Source: Streptomyces odontomachi
Lineage (GTDB): Bacteria; Actinomycetota; Actinomycetes; Streptomycetales; Streptomycetaceae
Assembly (NCBI RefSeq): GCF_024435355.1
Contig: NZ_JAMJWG010000001.1
Span: 682,001 to 746,000, forward strand
Reading direction: 5' to 3'
DNA: 64,000 nt
This document shows positions 35,747 to 44,537 of the stretch, piece after piece; positions within the stretch are counted from its first letter, which is position 1; the number at the start of each line of letters is the position of its first letter. The position numbers and the translations under genes were made by a program. The notes under the pieces were generated by a model. That model did no database searches and had not been told where the DNA came from. It saw nothing but the letters and a program-made list of their open reading frames with translations.

Positions 35747-36854
35747 GCGCCCTTGCCGAGGCCACTGCGCCCGACGTGTCCACGGCGCCCGCCGTGCCCG
35801 CTTGGCGGCTGCTGCTCGGGTACATCCGCCCGCACCGTTGGTCCCTGCTGCTCGGTGCCGTGCTGGCGTTGGCCACCGGCGGTACCGGACTCGCCCTGTC
35901 CATGGTGGCCCGCTCGCTCATCCACGACCTCGGACAGGACCGGTCGATCACCGGCGCGCTGCTCGGCATGTCGGCCCTGGTCATCGCCAACGCGGCGCTC
36001 GGCGCACTGGGCTCGTACGTACTGCGCCGCACCGCCGAGTCCGTGGTGCTGGGTGCCCGGCGCACCCTGTCGTCGTATCTGCTGCGGCTGAGCATCACTG
36101 CCGTGGACCGCACCGAGCCGGGCGATCTGATGGCCCGGATCACCTCCGACACCACCCTGCTGCGCGCGGTCACCACCGACTCCCTGGTCGGCCTGGGCAC
36201 CGGCGGGCTCACCCTCTGTCTTCTCCCTCATCGAGAAGTTCTACGACCCCACATCGGGGCGCATCACGCTCGAGGGCCGGGACCTCGACCAGTGGGACCT
36301 GCCCGGCCTGAGGTCCGCCATCGGCTACGTCGAACAGGACGCGCCGGTGCTTTCCGGGAGCCTGCGCGACAACCTGCTGCTCGGCAACCCGGACGCCGAA
36401 CAGGCAGACGTGGACCGGGTCCTGAAGACCACCCGTCTGGACGGTCTCGTCGCCCGACTGCCCCACGGCGTGGACACCCTCGTCGGGCACCGCGGCACCA
36501 AGCTCTCCGGCGGTGAGCGCTGGGGGTACCCCCAGGCTTTCGCTCTGGGGGAGTGTCGCGATCGCTCGCGCCCTGCTGCGCCGCCCCCGCCTGCTGCTCC
36601 TCGACGAGGCCACCTCCCAGCTCGACGCCGTGAACGAGGCCGCGCTGCGCGACACCGTCGCCGACGTGTCCCGTACCACCACGGTGCTGGTCGTGGCGCA
36701 CCGGCTGTCCATCGTCACGATGGCCGACCGGATCGTCGTCATGGACGCGGGCCGGGTACGCGCCGTCGGCACCCATGCCGAACTCGTCGCCGCCGACCCG
36801 CTGTACGCCGAACTCCCCGCCACCCAGTTCCTCGCCACCACACCGGACGGCTGA
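35743..36854 (+). pseudogene. ABC exporter (fused TMD-NBD), inactivated by an internal deletion and an insertion
   Basis: The first 158 residues are a normal exporter N-terminus ([60 protein letters not shown]). At about 36216-36220 the sequence jumps, one frame over, to [20 protein letters not shown], which normally follows Walker A. The rest of the membrane domain and Walker A itself, probably more than 200 residues, are gone. A further shift occurs inside the signature LSGGER, where a palindromic 34-base segment (36521-36554) replaces the following QR codons. The gene then continues [20 protein letters not shown] to a normal end ([15 protein letters not shown]). Three frames are needed to read it. 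No functional transporter can result. Confidence 0.88.
36521..36554. repeat. short palindromic insertion in the ABC signature motif
   Basis: CTGGGGGTACCCCCAG (36520-36535) is a perfect 16-base palindrome. Its CCCCCAG half (36529-36535) also pairs with CTGGGGG at 36545-36551 across GCTTTCGCT. The block sits exactly between codons for LSGGER and VAIARAL, so it is recognisable as an insertion of about 34 bases. It resembles short G+C-rich palindromic units that, as far as I recall, recur in Streptomyces genomes; only this one copy was seen in the window. Confidence 0.65.
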
Positions 36855-36886
36855 GCAGACTCCTGTACGGCCTTGGGGTGCCGCTA

Positions 36887-38305
36887 TCAGGACAGTCGCG
36901 CAGGCTCCTTCTCCTGCGGCATGCGGTATCCGTACAGCTCCCGTTCGACCTCCTCCAAGCTCCTGTTCTTCGTCTCGGGCACGAACCGGACGGTGAACAC
37001 GAGGGCGAGCAGGCTGACGGCGGAGAACAGGAAGAAGGTGCTGGACGACCCTATGCCGTCCACGAGGACCGGGAAGAACTGCGAGACCAGGTAGTTGCCG
37101 CCCCAGAGGGCGAAGGTGGCGATCGACGCCGCCACGCCGCGGACATGGGTCGGAAAGATCTCCGAGATGATCACGTAGGCGACGGTGCCGAAGGACACGG
37201 CGAAGAAGGCGACATAGCCGAGGATCAGCGCCAGCAGCAGCGGGGCGCTCGGATGTGCCTCCCTGAAGACCACACCGATGCAGGCGAGCAGCACGGTCAT
37301 GGCGGACGCACCGGTCAGCAGCAGGGTACGGCGCCCCACCTTGTCGATCAGCCACATCGACACCAGGGTGGCGGCCACCAGGGTGATGCCGATCAGGACC
37401 GTGCTCGACATGGCGTCGTTCGTCTCCAGACCGGCCGACGTGAACACCTCGGGGGCGTAGTAGAAGATCGCGTTGATCCCGGTGATCTGCTGGAAAAGTG
37501 CCACCGCGAAGCCGATCAGGAGGGTCTTGCGGAAACGCGGCGCGAGCACGTCCCGGACGGTGGCGCCGGTGCCCTCCCGCGCCACCGACTCCTCGATGAC
37601 GGCGAGCTGTGCCTGGGCCTGGGATGCGGTCGGGTTGATCCGCCGGAGGACCGCCAGGCCGTCCTGCCGCCGCCCGTGCCGTACCAGCCAGCGAGGGCTC
37701 TCCGGAACGAGGAAGAGCAGCAGGAAGAACAGGACGGCCGGCGCCACCCCGATGCCGAACGTGTAGCGCCAGCCCCGGTCGACGTTCCAGGCGTCGCCGT
37801 TGGAGCGTGCGACGAAGGCGCTGACCGTGAACACCACGAGATTGCCGATGGTGTTGAAGAGCTGGTTGAACGACACGAGACGGCCACGGATGCGGGCGGG
37901 CGCCACCTCGGCGATGTACAGCGGGGCGATCGTGGTCTCCGTGCCGATCCCTATCCCGACGATGATGCGGGCCAGAACCAGCAGCTCGGAGCTGGGCGCG
38001 AAGGCCTCCCCGAGCGCGCCGACGACGAAGACCACGGCTGTCGCCAGCATGACCCTCTTGCGGCCGATGGCGTCACTGAGACGGCCGGCGATGACCACAC
38101 CGATGATGCAGCCGACGATGATGCTTGACGTCACCCAGCCGAGACCTCCCGGACCGAGCCCGAAGCGCTCCTGGATGAAGCCGGCGGACCCCGAGATGGC
38201 TCCGTTGTCGAAGCCGAACAGGAATCCGCCGACAGCGGTCACACAGGTGATGAGCAGGACGCTCGCCGTGGACCCGGCCGAGCGCCCGAGGGCGGTGTTC
38301 TCCAT
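36887..38305 (-). CDS. MFS sugar porter
   Basis: A 472-residue proton-coupled sugar transporter of the sugar porter family with 12 predicted membrane helices. Signatures are [16 protein letters not shown] (helix 1), [27 protein letters not shown] at the end of the N-half, [27 protein letters not shown] and the C-terminal [22 protein letters not shown] precedes the ATG at 38305. It is last in the leftward sugar gene run, behind a hairpin, and is the probable uptake system for the sugar or polyol degraded by this cluster. Confidence 0.92.
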   Translation of the reverse strand: MENTALGRSAGSTASVLLITCVTAVGGFLFGFDNGAISGSAGFIQERFGLGPGGLGWVTSSIIVGCIIGVVIAGRLSDAIGRKRVMLATAVVFVVGALGEAFAPSSELLVLARIIVGIGIGTETTIAPLYIAEVAPARIRGRLVSFNQLFNTIGNLVVFTVSAFVARSNGDAWNVDRGWRYTFGIGVAPAVLFFLLLFLVPESPRWLVRHGRRQDGLAVLRRINPTASQAQAQLAVIEESVAREGTGATVRDVLAPRFRKTLLIGFAVALFQQITGINAIFYYAPEVFTSAGLETNDAMSSTVLIGITLVAATLVSMWLIDKVGRRTLLLTGASAMTVLLACIGVVFREAHPSAPLLLALILGYVAFFAVSFGTVAYVIISEIFPTHVRGVAASIATFALWGGNYLVSQFFPVLVDGIGSSSTFFLFSAVSLLALVFTVRFVPETKNRSLEEVERELYGYRMPQEKEPARLS

Positions 38306-38370
38306 GGGAACCTCCGTGGTTCGAGGCGGGAACAACTCTGTTCCGCGCCGGACCCGTCTGTGCGGGTGAT

Positions 38371-38396
38371 GCCGGCCGGATTCGGATCCGGCCGGC
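38371..38396 (-). terminator. hairpin between the PfkB-type kinase and the transporter gene
   Basis: GCCGGCCGGAT-tcgg-ATCCGGCCGGC: an 11-base-pair stem with a four-base loop, beginning four bases after the kinase stop on the minus strand. It probably ends or attenuates the three-gene transcript so that the transporter is expressed separately or at another level. Confidence 0.75.
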
Positions 38397-38400
38397 ACGA

Positions 38401-39399
38401 TCAGCTCCCTGTGCCGCGGGAGGGGCTCTGCCCCGGCATGGACCGACACACCGTGACCTGCGGCAACAGCGAGACCGGGGAGGGGTCGGGGCTCAGGCCG
38501 GCGGTCACCGACGCGGCGTTCGACGCCCCGCAGGCCGCGGCCATGTGCAGGTGGGCTTCCCAGCCGGCGGCCGGGTCGGCGAGCAGGCTGCCGACGAGCC
38601 CGGCGCAGAAGGCGTCACCGGAACCGACCGCGCTGCGCACCCCGACCTGCGGCGCCGTCACCTCGAACGCCCCCTCCGCGGTCAGGGCGCGGGCCGGCCG
38701 GGCGCCGTCCGTGACGACCACCAGACGGACCCCGGCGGTCAGCCAGGTGTGGGCGGTGGCGAAGGGATCGCCGCCGTCGGCGACGTCGGAGAGCTCGTCG
38801 AGGTTGACCTTGACGACATCGGGCACGGCGCCGGCGCCCGCCGCCAGGGCCTCGCCGTGCGCGTCCAGTACCGTGAGCACGCCGTGCTGCCGGGCCTGGG
38901 TGATCCACCGGGCGTACTGGTCGTGCGGGACACCGGGAGGCATGCTGCCCGTGCACACCAGCGCCGCGGTGTCGGCGAGCAGCCGCTCGAACGCCTCGTC
39001 CAGCCGGTCCCGCTCGGGCGCGGCGATCCGGGGGCCCGGGGCGTTGTAGACCGTGGCTCCCTCAGGGTCCGACTGGTCGACGAGGACCTCGCAGATCCGG
39101 GTGGCGCCGGCCGTCGGGACCAGTGCGGCGGCCAGCCCCTCCGCGTCGAGCAGCTCCTCGAAGAGACGGCCCGTCGCGCCGCCCGAGTATCCGACGAGCA
39201 ACGGGACCGGAGCCGTGTCCGGTGTGCCCGCAAGCGCCCCGGACCTGGTCAACTGGGCCAGCACCCGGGCCACATTGACCCCCTTGCCGCCGGCCAGGGT
39301 GTCGCCGCCGACGAGCCGGTGCACGGTGCCCGGCCGGTGCTCGGACACCACCAGCAGCCGCTCGACGGCGCTGTTGAGTGAGGCGATCAGAACTCTCAT
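38401..39399 (-). CDS. PfkB-family sugar phosphate kinase (1-phosphofructokinase/tagatose-6-phosphate kinase type)
   Basis: A 332-residue ribokinase-fold kinase of the LacC/FruK branch, which phosphorylates a ketose phosphate to a bisphosphate. Typical parts are MRVLIASLNSAVERLL (normally ...LNPAxD), LAGGKGVNVARVLAQL, VCTGSMPPGVP, KVNLDEL and the catalytic SAVGSGDAFCAGL. The usual Asn-Pro-Ala-x-Asp substrate motif is altered to Asn-Ser-Ala-Val-Glu, which may point to a different substrate. The ATG overlaps the end of the FGGY kinase gene. In the cluster it would make the bisphosphate cleaved by the aldolase at 42487. Confidence 0.85.
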   Translation of the reverse strand: MRVLIASLNSAVERLLVVSEHRPGTVHRLVGGDTLAGGKGVNVARVLAQLTRSGALAGTPDTAPVPLLVGYSGGATGRLFEELLDAEGLAAALVPTAGATRICEVLVDQSDPEGATVYNAPGPRIAAPERDRLDEAFERLLADTAALVCTGSMPPGVPHDQYARWITQARQHGVLTVLDAHGEALAAGAGAVPDVVKVNLDELSDVADGGDPFATAHTWLTAGVRLVVVTDGARPARALTAEGAFEVTAPQVGVRSAVGSGDAFCAGLVGSLLADPAAGWEAHLHMAAACGASNAASVTAGLSPDPSPVSLLPQVTVCRSMPGQSPSRGTGS

Positions 39400-40793
39400 G
39401 TCAGCTCCCGGTGCTGGTCGCCCGGATGTGCCGAGCGGGCTTCGGGCGCCGTGCCGCCGCGGGCCTCGGGCAGGGCGGCTTCGCGGGCGATGGCCGCCGC
39501 GCCGAGTGCGACCGGCTCGGCCAAGGGGCTGATGTGCAGCGGCACCTGCCACCGCTCGCGGCGGTGCGCGGCCATCTCGGGTCTGCGGAACAGCGAGCCC
39601 ATCAGGGCCACTGAGGCGGGCCGGGTGCCGGCCAGCTCGCACATCTCGTCCACCCGGGTGCGCGTCAGGTCCGCCAGATGATCGAGGCAGGCCCGGACGA
39701 CGTCCACCGGGCGGGCCCCGGCCGGCAGCCCGGCCAGGTCGAGGAGGCCGGTGCCGGTGTCGTCGGCGTGCACCGTCACGCGCAGCGCGGGCAGGCCGTC
39801 CGCCCGCGTGCCGGCGAGACCCTGGAACAGGGCGTCGAAGTCGCCGCCGTGGAACAGCTCGGCGAGCAGGTGCACCACCTTGCCGGAGGGCGTCGGATAG
39901 CCGAGCAGGTAGCCGTCCTCGCGCCAGGAACGCTCGTGATCGATGCCCAGCTCATAGGACCGCTGTCGGGGTGCGAACGTCTCGGTGGTGACCATCAGGT
40001 ACTCGGAGGTGCCGATGGAGTCGAAGACACCGGCGCCGCTCATCGCATGCACCTGGCGGGCGGCCACCACCTGGTCGTGCCCGCCGACCACCACCCGAGC
40101 GCCCGGGGCGATCCGGACGCCGGGCAGTGCCTGCGGCACCAGCTCCCCGGCGACCGCCCCGGTGGGCAGGGCCGGCGCGAACAGCTCGGGGGCCAGGTCC
40201 AGCAGTTCCAGCGTGGGCAGGTGCGGTGCCAACGTGGTCAGGTCGAAACACTGGCTGTGCGTGACCTGGGAGGTGGCGCCGGCCCATTCGCCCGTCAGAC
40301 GCTGGGTGACGAAGGTGCAGAAGTCCACCCAGCGCACCGTCGAGCGCCACGTGTCCGGCTCCCGGGCGCGCAGCTGTGCCGTGCGCTCCGGGGTCTGGTT
40401 GAGCCGGTGGCGCAGCCCGGAGACCCGGTACTGCTCGAAGGCGTCGAGCCGCGCCGTGACCTCGGGGGCGAGGGCCCGAGCCGGCCAGGACTCCCACCAG
40501 GCCAGCGAAGGGTGGACCATCCGGCCGGCGCGGTCCACGGCCACGGACTCCTCCTGGCCGAAGGAGGCCACACAGGCCCCGCCGAGCGGGCCGTGCCCGG
40601 CCGCTGTGGTGCGGGCGTACTCGCCGATCAGGTCGGCCGTGGTGCGCCAGATCGCCTCGGCGTCATGGAACGTCAGGCCGTCGGCGAGGACGGTGGGTGT
40701 GCGGACGCGTCCGGCGGGCAGCTCGGTGCCTTCGGCGGTGACGCCCGCCACCTTGAGATGGGTCGTACCGATGTCGATGCCGAGAAACCACAT
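39396..40793 (-). CDS. FGGY-family carbohydrate kinase
   Basis: A 465-residue kinase of the xylulokinase/gluconokinase superfamily. The N-terminal phosphate loop is FLGIDIGTTHLKVAGV, followed by ACVASFGQEESVAVD and HPSLAWWESWPA; the ATPase fold continues with VVVGGHDQVVAARQV and the C-terminal ALMGSLFRRPEMAAHR. The last 20 residues are variable. Substrate (a sugar or polyol) cannot be read from sequence. It lies between the oxidoreductase and PfkB-type kinase genes, with 34 bases and a four-base overlap respectively, so all three form one operon. Confidence 0.87.
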   Translation of the reverse strand: MWFLGIDIGTTHLKVAGVTAEGTELPAGRVRTPTVLADGLTFHDAEAIWRTTADLIGEYARTTAAGHGPLGGACVASFGQEESVAVDRAGRMVHPSLAWWESWPARALAPEVTARLDAFEQYRVSGLRHRLNQTPERTAQLRAREPDTWRSTVRWVDFCTFVTQRLTGEWAGATSQVTHSQCFDLTTLAPHLPTLELLDLAPELFAPALPTGAVAGELVPQALPGVRIAPGARVVVGGHDQVVAARQVHAMSGAGVFDSIGTSEYLMVTTETFAPRQRSYELGIDHERSWREDGYLLGYPTPSGKVVHLLAELFHGGDFDALFQGLAGTRADGLPALRVTVHADDTGTGLLDLAGLPAGARPVDVVRACLDHLADLTRTRVDEMCELAGTRPASVALMGSLFRRPEMAAHRRERWQVPLHISPLAEPVALGAAAIAREAALPEARGGTAPEARSAHPGDQHRELT

Positions 40794-40827
40794 CGTTCCT
40801 GGCGCCCTTCCGTGCGGTGAGGGGGGA

Positions 40828-42225
40828 TCAGAGGCCGAGCTTGCCCGGGTTGAGCAGCCCGTTCGGGTCGAGGGCGTGCTTGAGGCGGCGGAGCAGCAGG
40901 TGCGCGCCGCCCAGCGACTGCCGGGTGTACGGGGAGCGGGCGAGGCCGCCGCCGTGGTGGTGGGAGAGCTCCGCGCCGTGCTCCAGGGCGACCCGCATGG
41001 CGGTCTCCCAGACGGTCTGGAGCCGCTGCACCGCCGCCTCGTCCGTGCCGGCGTGGCCGCGCAGGATCAGGTAGAGCGAGGTGCCCTGGGTGTAGACGTG
41101 GGAGAAGTGCGCGAGCACATCGTCGGCGAGCGGGGCCAGTGCCTTCGTCAGGGCGTGGTAGAGCGGCAGGATGCCGCTCCAGGTGTGGGCGACCTCGATG
41201 GTCTCCGCGTAACCGCCGTCCTGGGCGAGCAGGTTCTCCACGCCGGAGAAGTCGAAGCGCCTGGTCATCCACTTCTCGACGCCCTCGGGTCCGGCGGGTG
41301 CGCCGCCGTGCCCGGCCACGATGTCGTCCAGCGCCGCGGCCTCGGCGCGCGCCATGGTGTCGAGTCCCTGGGACCCGGTGAACAGGACGGGAGTGTCGAT
41401 CGAGTCGTCCTGGAGGACATGGCGCGCCTCGGCGGTGTCGTACAGCCTGAGGAGGAACGGGCGGAGTCCGGCCGCGGCCTGGGCCCGCAGGACCGCCACG
41501 CCGGCCTCCACGGACGGCAGCGTGTAGGTCTGGAGCAGCTGCACGGGGGCCGTCGGGAAGATCTTCAGCGTCACCGAGGTGATCACGCCGAGCGTGCCCT
41601 CCGAACCGAGGAAGAGCTGCCGCAGATCCGGGCCCATGGCGGCGCGCGGCGACGCGCTCAGCCGCACGGTCTCGCCGGTCGCCAGGATCACCGTGTAGCC
41701 GACGACCAGGTCTTCGATGCCGCCGTAGTAGGACGAGAACTGGCCCGTCGCCAGGGTGGCCAGCCAGCCGCCGACGCTGGAGCGGTGCAGCGACTGCGGG
41801 GAGTGGCCGAGGGTCCAGCCCTGGCGCTGGAGCTCGGTCTCGAGCTGCCCGCCGTTGTACCCCGCGGAGACCCGGACGGTCATGTCCGTCTCGTTCACCG
41901 CGAAGCTGTCGGGAATGCCGGACACGTCCAGGACGAGGCCGCCGCGCACCGGCAGGGGCTGGCCCGTCACGGACGATCCCAGAGCCCGGACGGTGACGGG
42001 CAGATCGTGGTCGGCCGCCACCGCCAGTGCCGTGCGGATCTGCTCAGGGGAGTCCACCGCCACCACGGCGTCCGCCTGATGGGTGTGGCGGCCGAGGCGG
42101 GCCAGCTTGGTGGAGAGCGGCCAGGAGTCGTGACTGGAAGCGGCGAGCGTCTCGGCGTCGGTGCGCACGGCATCCGGTCCGAGCTCGCGTGACAGGGCGG
42201 CGAGTGCCGAGGAGGGATCTGCCAT
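40828..42225 (-). CDS. FAD-binding oxidoreductase (GlcD/AGPS/VAO type)
   Basis: A 465-residue flavoprotein of the vanillyl-alcohol-oxidase superfamily. The FAD-binding half has VTVRALGSSVTGQPLPVRGG, VRVSAGYNGGQLETELQRQG and LFLGSEGTLGVITSVTLKIF. The C-terminal half has the His-rich HHHGGGLAR motif common to alkyl-DHAP synthase and D-2-hydroxyacid dehydrogenases, followed by LKHALDPNGLLNPGKLGL. It may oxidise a hydroxyl of a sugar alcohol or sugar acid as the first step of the pathway; the acceptor is unknown. It is the first gene of the leftward operon, has GGAG before its ATG and faces the divergent aldolase gene. Confidence 0.85.
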   Translation of the reverse strand: MADPSSALAALSRELGPDAVRTDAETLAASSHDSWPLSTKLARLGRHTHQADAVVAVDSPEQIRTALAVAADHDLPVTVRALGSSVTGQPLPVRGGLVLDVSGIPDSFAVNETDMTVRVSAGYNGGQLETELQRQGWTLGHSPQSLHRSSVGGWLATLATGQFSSYYGGIEDLVVGYTVILATGETVRLSASPRAAMGPDLRQLFLGSEGTLGVITSVTLKIFPTAPVQLLQTYTLPSVEAGVAVLRAQAAAGLRPFLLRLYDTAEARHVLQDDSIDTPVLFTGSQGLDTMARAEAAALDDIVAGHGGAPAGPEGVEKWMTRRFDFSGVENLLAQDGGYAETIEVAHTWSGILPLYHALTKALAPLADDVLAHFSHVYTQGTSLYLILRGHAGTDEAAVQRLQTVWETAMRVALEHGAELSHHHGGGLARSPYTRQSLGGAHLLLRRLKHALDPNGLLNPGKLGL

Positions 42226-42311
42226 GGGAACTCCAGGTGTCGCTGAATCCGGGGGCGCGTGGTGTCCGCCGAAGCGCCGCGGGCCGGGAGGGCCGCGCCG
42301 GAGCGGCTCGA

Positions 42312-42371
42312 TTGACAGCCGCCGAGAGGGATCCTAAGCTCAATACGCAATTCTCTGCAAGCTGCATATTG
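42312..42371 (+). promoter_or_regulatory. promoter and dyad operator in the sugar cluster's divergent spacer
   Basis: TTGACA (42312-42317), 17 bases, then TAAGCT (42335-42340) form a rightward promoter. Immediately after the -10, CAATACGCA (42341-42349) and TGCATATTG (42363-42371) form an inverted repeat (eight of nine positions) around the start of transcription. This A+T-rich block stands out from its surroundings. It is a good candidate operator for the YhfZ-like regulator encoded at 43371 and may also affect the leftward operon starting at 42225. Confidence 0.65.
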
Positions 42372-42486
42372 AATTCCCGGGCAGAGTTTCCTCGGGATGG
42401 AGGGTCCGAGCCCCCGCACCTCCGCCGCATCCGCGCCGGACGGGGACCGGGTCGGATCCGTGGGACAGGACGGAGTCAGGCACGAC

Positions 42487-43335
42487 ATGGACGCACGCAC
42501 GGGTAAGAAGATCCGCTTGGGCCGCCTGGTCAGGCCGGAGAGCGGACGCGCAGTCGTGGTGGCCGCCTCCCACGGGGTCAACAGCGGCCCGCCGGCCGGG
42601 CTGCGCACCGCGGACGAGATCCGCTCGGTGTTCGCCACGCTGCGCGGAGCCGACGGCGTGATGGTGACGCCCGGCATGATCCCGCTGGTGGAGGACACCT
42701 TCACGGGCCGCGACCGGCCCGGCCTGATCCTCCACCTGGACTGGAAGAACCACGCTCGCGGCCTGTACACGCCGGGCGCCGACGGGCGTAGCGAGGGCGT
42801 TCTCGCCCAGCTGTCCGACCTGGAGTCGGTCGCTGCTGCCGGGGTCGACGCCGTCATGACGTATCTCTACGTCGGCCAGCGCGACGCCCGCCTTGAGCGC
42901 GCCGAGGTGGAGCGCAATGCGCGGATCGCCCGCGACTGCGAGCGGCTCGGCCTGGGCCTGATCATCGAGCCCCGCTCCGCGCTGGAGGGTGACGATCCGG
43001 GCGCGCTGTCGGCGAAGGTCATGAGCATGTACTGCCGCATTTCGGCCGACATCGGTGCCGACCTGGTCAAGGCCCTCTGGCCGGGTTCCGCCGAAGCCTT
43101 CGCCGAGGTCACCGAGAGCTGCTACGTGCCGGTCCTGCTGGCCGGCGGCAAGGGCGGTGACGACCCGCTGGACACGGTCTCACTGGCCCACCAGGCGATC
43201 ACCGCCGGCGCCGGCGGTGCCATGTTCGGCCGTCGGGTCTTCCGGGCGGACCGACCTGAGCAGGTGTTGTCGGCTCTCCATGCGGTCGTCCATGATGGGG
43301 TGTCGGTCGATCAGGCGATGTCCCTGATCGCCTGA
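42487..43335 (+). CDS. class I aldolase of the DeoC/LacD/FbaB family (DhnA-like)
   Basis: A 282-residue TIM-barrel aldolase using a lysine Schiff base. Family markers are AVVVAASHGVNSGP, GVMVTPGMIPLVED, LHLDWKNH, DAVMTYLYVGQRDARLE, LIIEPRS, the lysine segment DIGADLVKALWPGS and the phosphate-binding VLLAGGKGGDD. Relatives cleave fructose, tagatose or related 1,6-bisphosphates to triose phosphates. The ATG at 42487 matches where the family begins (DARTGKKIRLGRL); an earlier in-frame ATG at 42397 would add 30 unrelated residues. It is divergent from the kinase/oxidoreductase operon and followed by the regulator gene. Confidence 0.85.
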   Translation: MDARTGKKIRLGRLVRPESGRAVVVAASHGVNSGPPAGLRTADEIRSVFATLRGADGVMVTPGMIPLVEDTFTGRDRPGLILHLDWKNHARGLYTPGADGRSEGVLAQLSDLESVAAAGVDAVMTYLYVGQRDARLERAEVERNARIARDCERLGLGLIIEPRSALEGDDPGALSAKVMSMYCRISADIGADLVKALWPGSAEAFAEVTESCYVPVLLAGGKGGDDPLDTVSLAHQAITAGAGGAMFGRRVFRADRPEQVLSALHAVVHDGVSVDQAMSLIA

Positions 43336-43370
43336 GGCGCATGATCCGATACGGAGTCCGAGGGTTTGGT

Positions 43371-44381
43371 GTGACCGCATCCATGACGTCCACCGGCGGG
43401 ACCGCCGGTCACACCCCCTTGGAGACGATCGCGCGAGACGCGCTGCGGCTGGGCACCGGGGGCCGGCTGCCCACCACGCTCCATTACCAGGAGGCGCTGG
43501 AGGTCGGCTCCGGCACCGTCCAAAAAGCGCTCAAGGAACTCCAGCACGAGGGTGCCGTCTCGCTCGTCGCGCGCGGCCACATGGGGACGTTCATCACCGA
43601 GCTGGACACGGCCCTGCTGTGGTCCGCCGCCCGGCTCAGCCCCGTACATTTGCTGCTCCCGCCGAACGCGCCGCCGGAGTCCCTGCGGGTCGCCTCGGCG
43701 GTGGCCGAGCGGTTCGCGCCGTTCGGCGCGTTCACGACGGTCGGTCATCTGCGCGGCGCCGAGGCCCGCCTCCACGCGCTCGACGCCCAGCGGGCCGACA
43801 TCGCCGTCATGTCGGCCGGCGCGGCCCGCGATCTGCTCGACACCGAGGAAGCGGGCCATCGCACGCTCACCCTGGAGCCGGGCACGTACTACGCCCCCGG
43901 CACCCTGGTCGTCGTCACCCGCACCCCGGCGCGCGACGGCACCACGGGCAGCTCGGCACCCGTGAACCCGGGAGACCTCCGGATCGGCATCGACCCCGGT
44001 TCCGACGACCACAAGCGCCTCACCCGCGCCGAGTTCCCCCCGGGCAGCGGACAGCACGTCGAGACGGACTTCACGCATGTGCCGCGCGCCGTCCTGCTCG
44101 GCGAGATCGACGCCGGCATCTGGCACACGGTGGACTCCCTGATCCCGCTCGACGCCGCAGGACTGACGGTCGCCCCGCTCCGTCGCCCGGAGGCCGTGGC
44201 CCTCGCCGACCGCATCTCCCCGGCGGTGCTGGTGGCCACCCGTGACAACATCCCGGGCATCCTGCTCGCCCGCTCCCTGACCGAAGACCCCTCCCTCACC
44301 CCCACGGCGGAGCCCGAGCTGCACGGCCCGCCGCAGGTCAGGGACCCGCTGCGGCTCCGTCTCGAACAGCACCAGGGCTGA
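43371..44381 (+). CDS. YhfZ-like regulator (GntR-type HTH plus solute-binding-like domain)
   Basis: A 336-residue protein with an N-terminal winged helix (about residues 25-80: GTGGRLPTTLHYQEALEVGS, then VQKALKELQHEGAVSLVARG) and a C-terminal domain of the YhfZ type that resembles periplasmic binding proteins (MSAGAARDLLDTEEAG, GTYYAPGTLVVVTR, IDPGSDDHKRLTRAEFP). YhfZ of E. coli lies in the poorly understood yhf cluster. The GTG at 43371 has GAGGG six bases upstream; an ATG at 43341 is possible but badly spaced. It probably senses a pathway intermediate and binds the 42341-42371 dyad. Confidence 0.75.
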   Translation: MTASMTSTGGTAGHTPLETIARDALRLGTGGRLPTTLHYQEALEVGSGTVQKALKELQHEGAVSLVARGHMGTFITELDTALLWSAARLSPVHLLLPPNAPPESLRVASAVAERFAPFGAFTTVGHLRGAEARLHALDAQRADIAVMSAGAARDLLDTEEAGHRTLTLEPGTYYAPGTLVVVTRTPARDGTTGSSAPVNPGDLRIGIDPGSDDHKRLTRAEFPPGSGQHVETDFTHVPRAVLLGEIDAGIWHTVDSLIPLDAAGLTVAPLRRPEAVALADRISPAVLVATRDNIPGILLARSLTEDPSLTPTAEPELHGPPQVRDPLRLRLEQHQG

Positions 44382-44537
44382 TCCGCGGCACCCCCCTTCG
44401 GCGGCCCCCGGGGCGAAAGGAACCCTCACCGCGCGCGTCACGCGGATCGATCAGGAACGGAGAAGCGGCCGGCTCGTCCGGCTTCTAGCGTGAGGAACGG
44501 CGGCACACACACCGCCGAAACCTCACGAGGAGACCTC

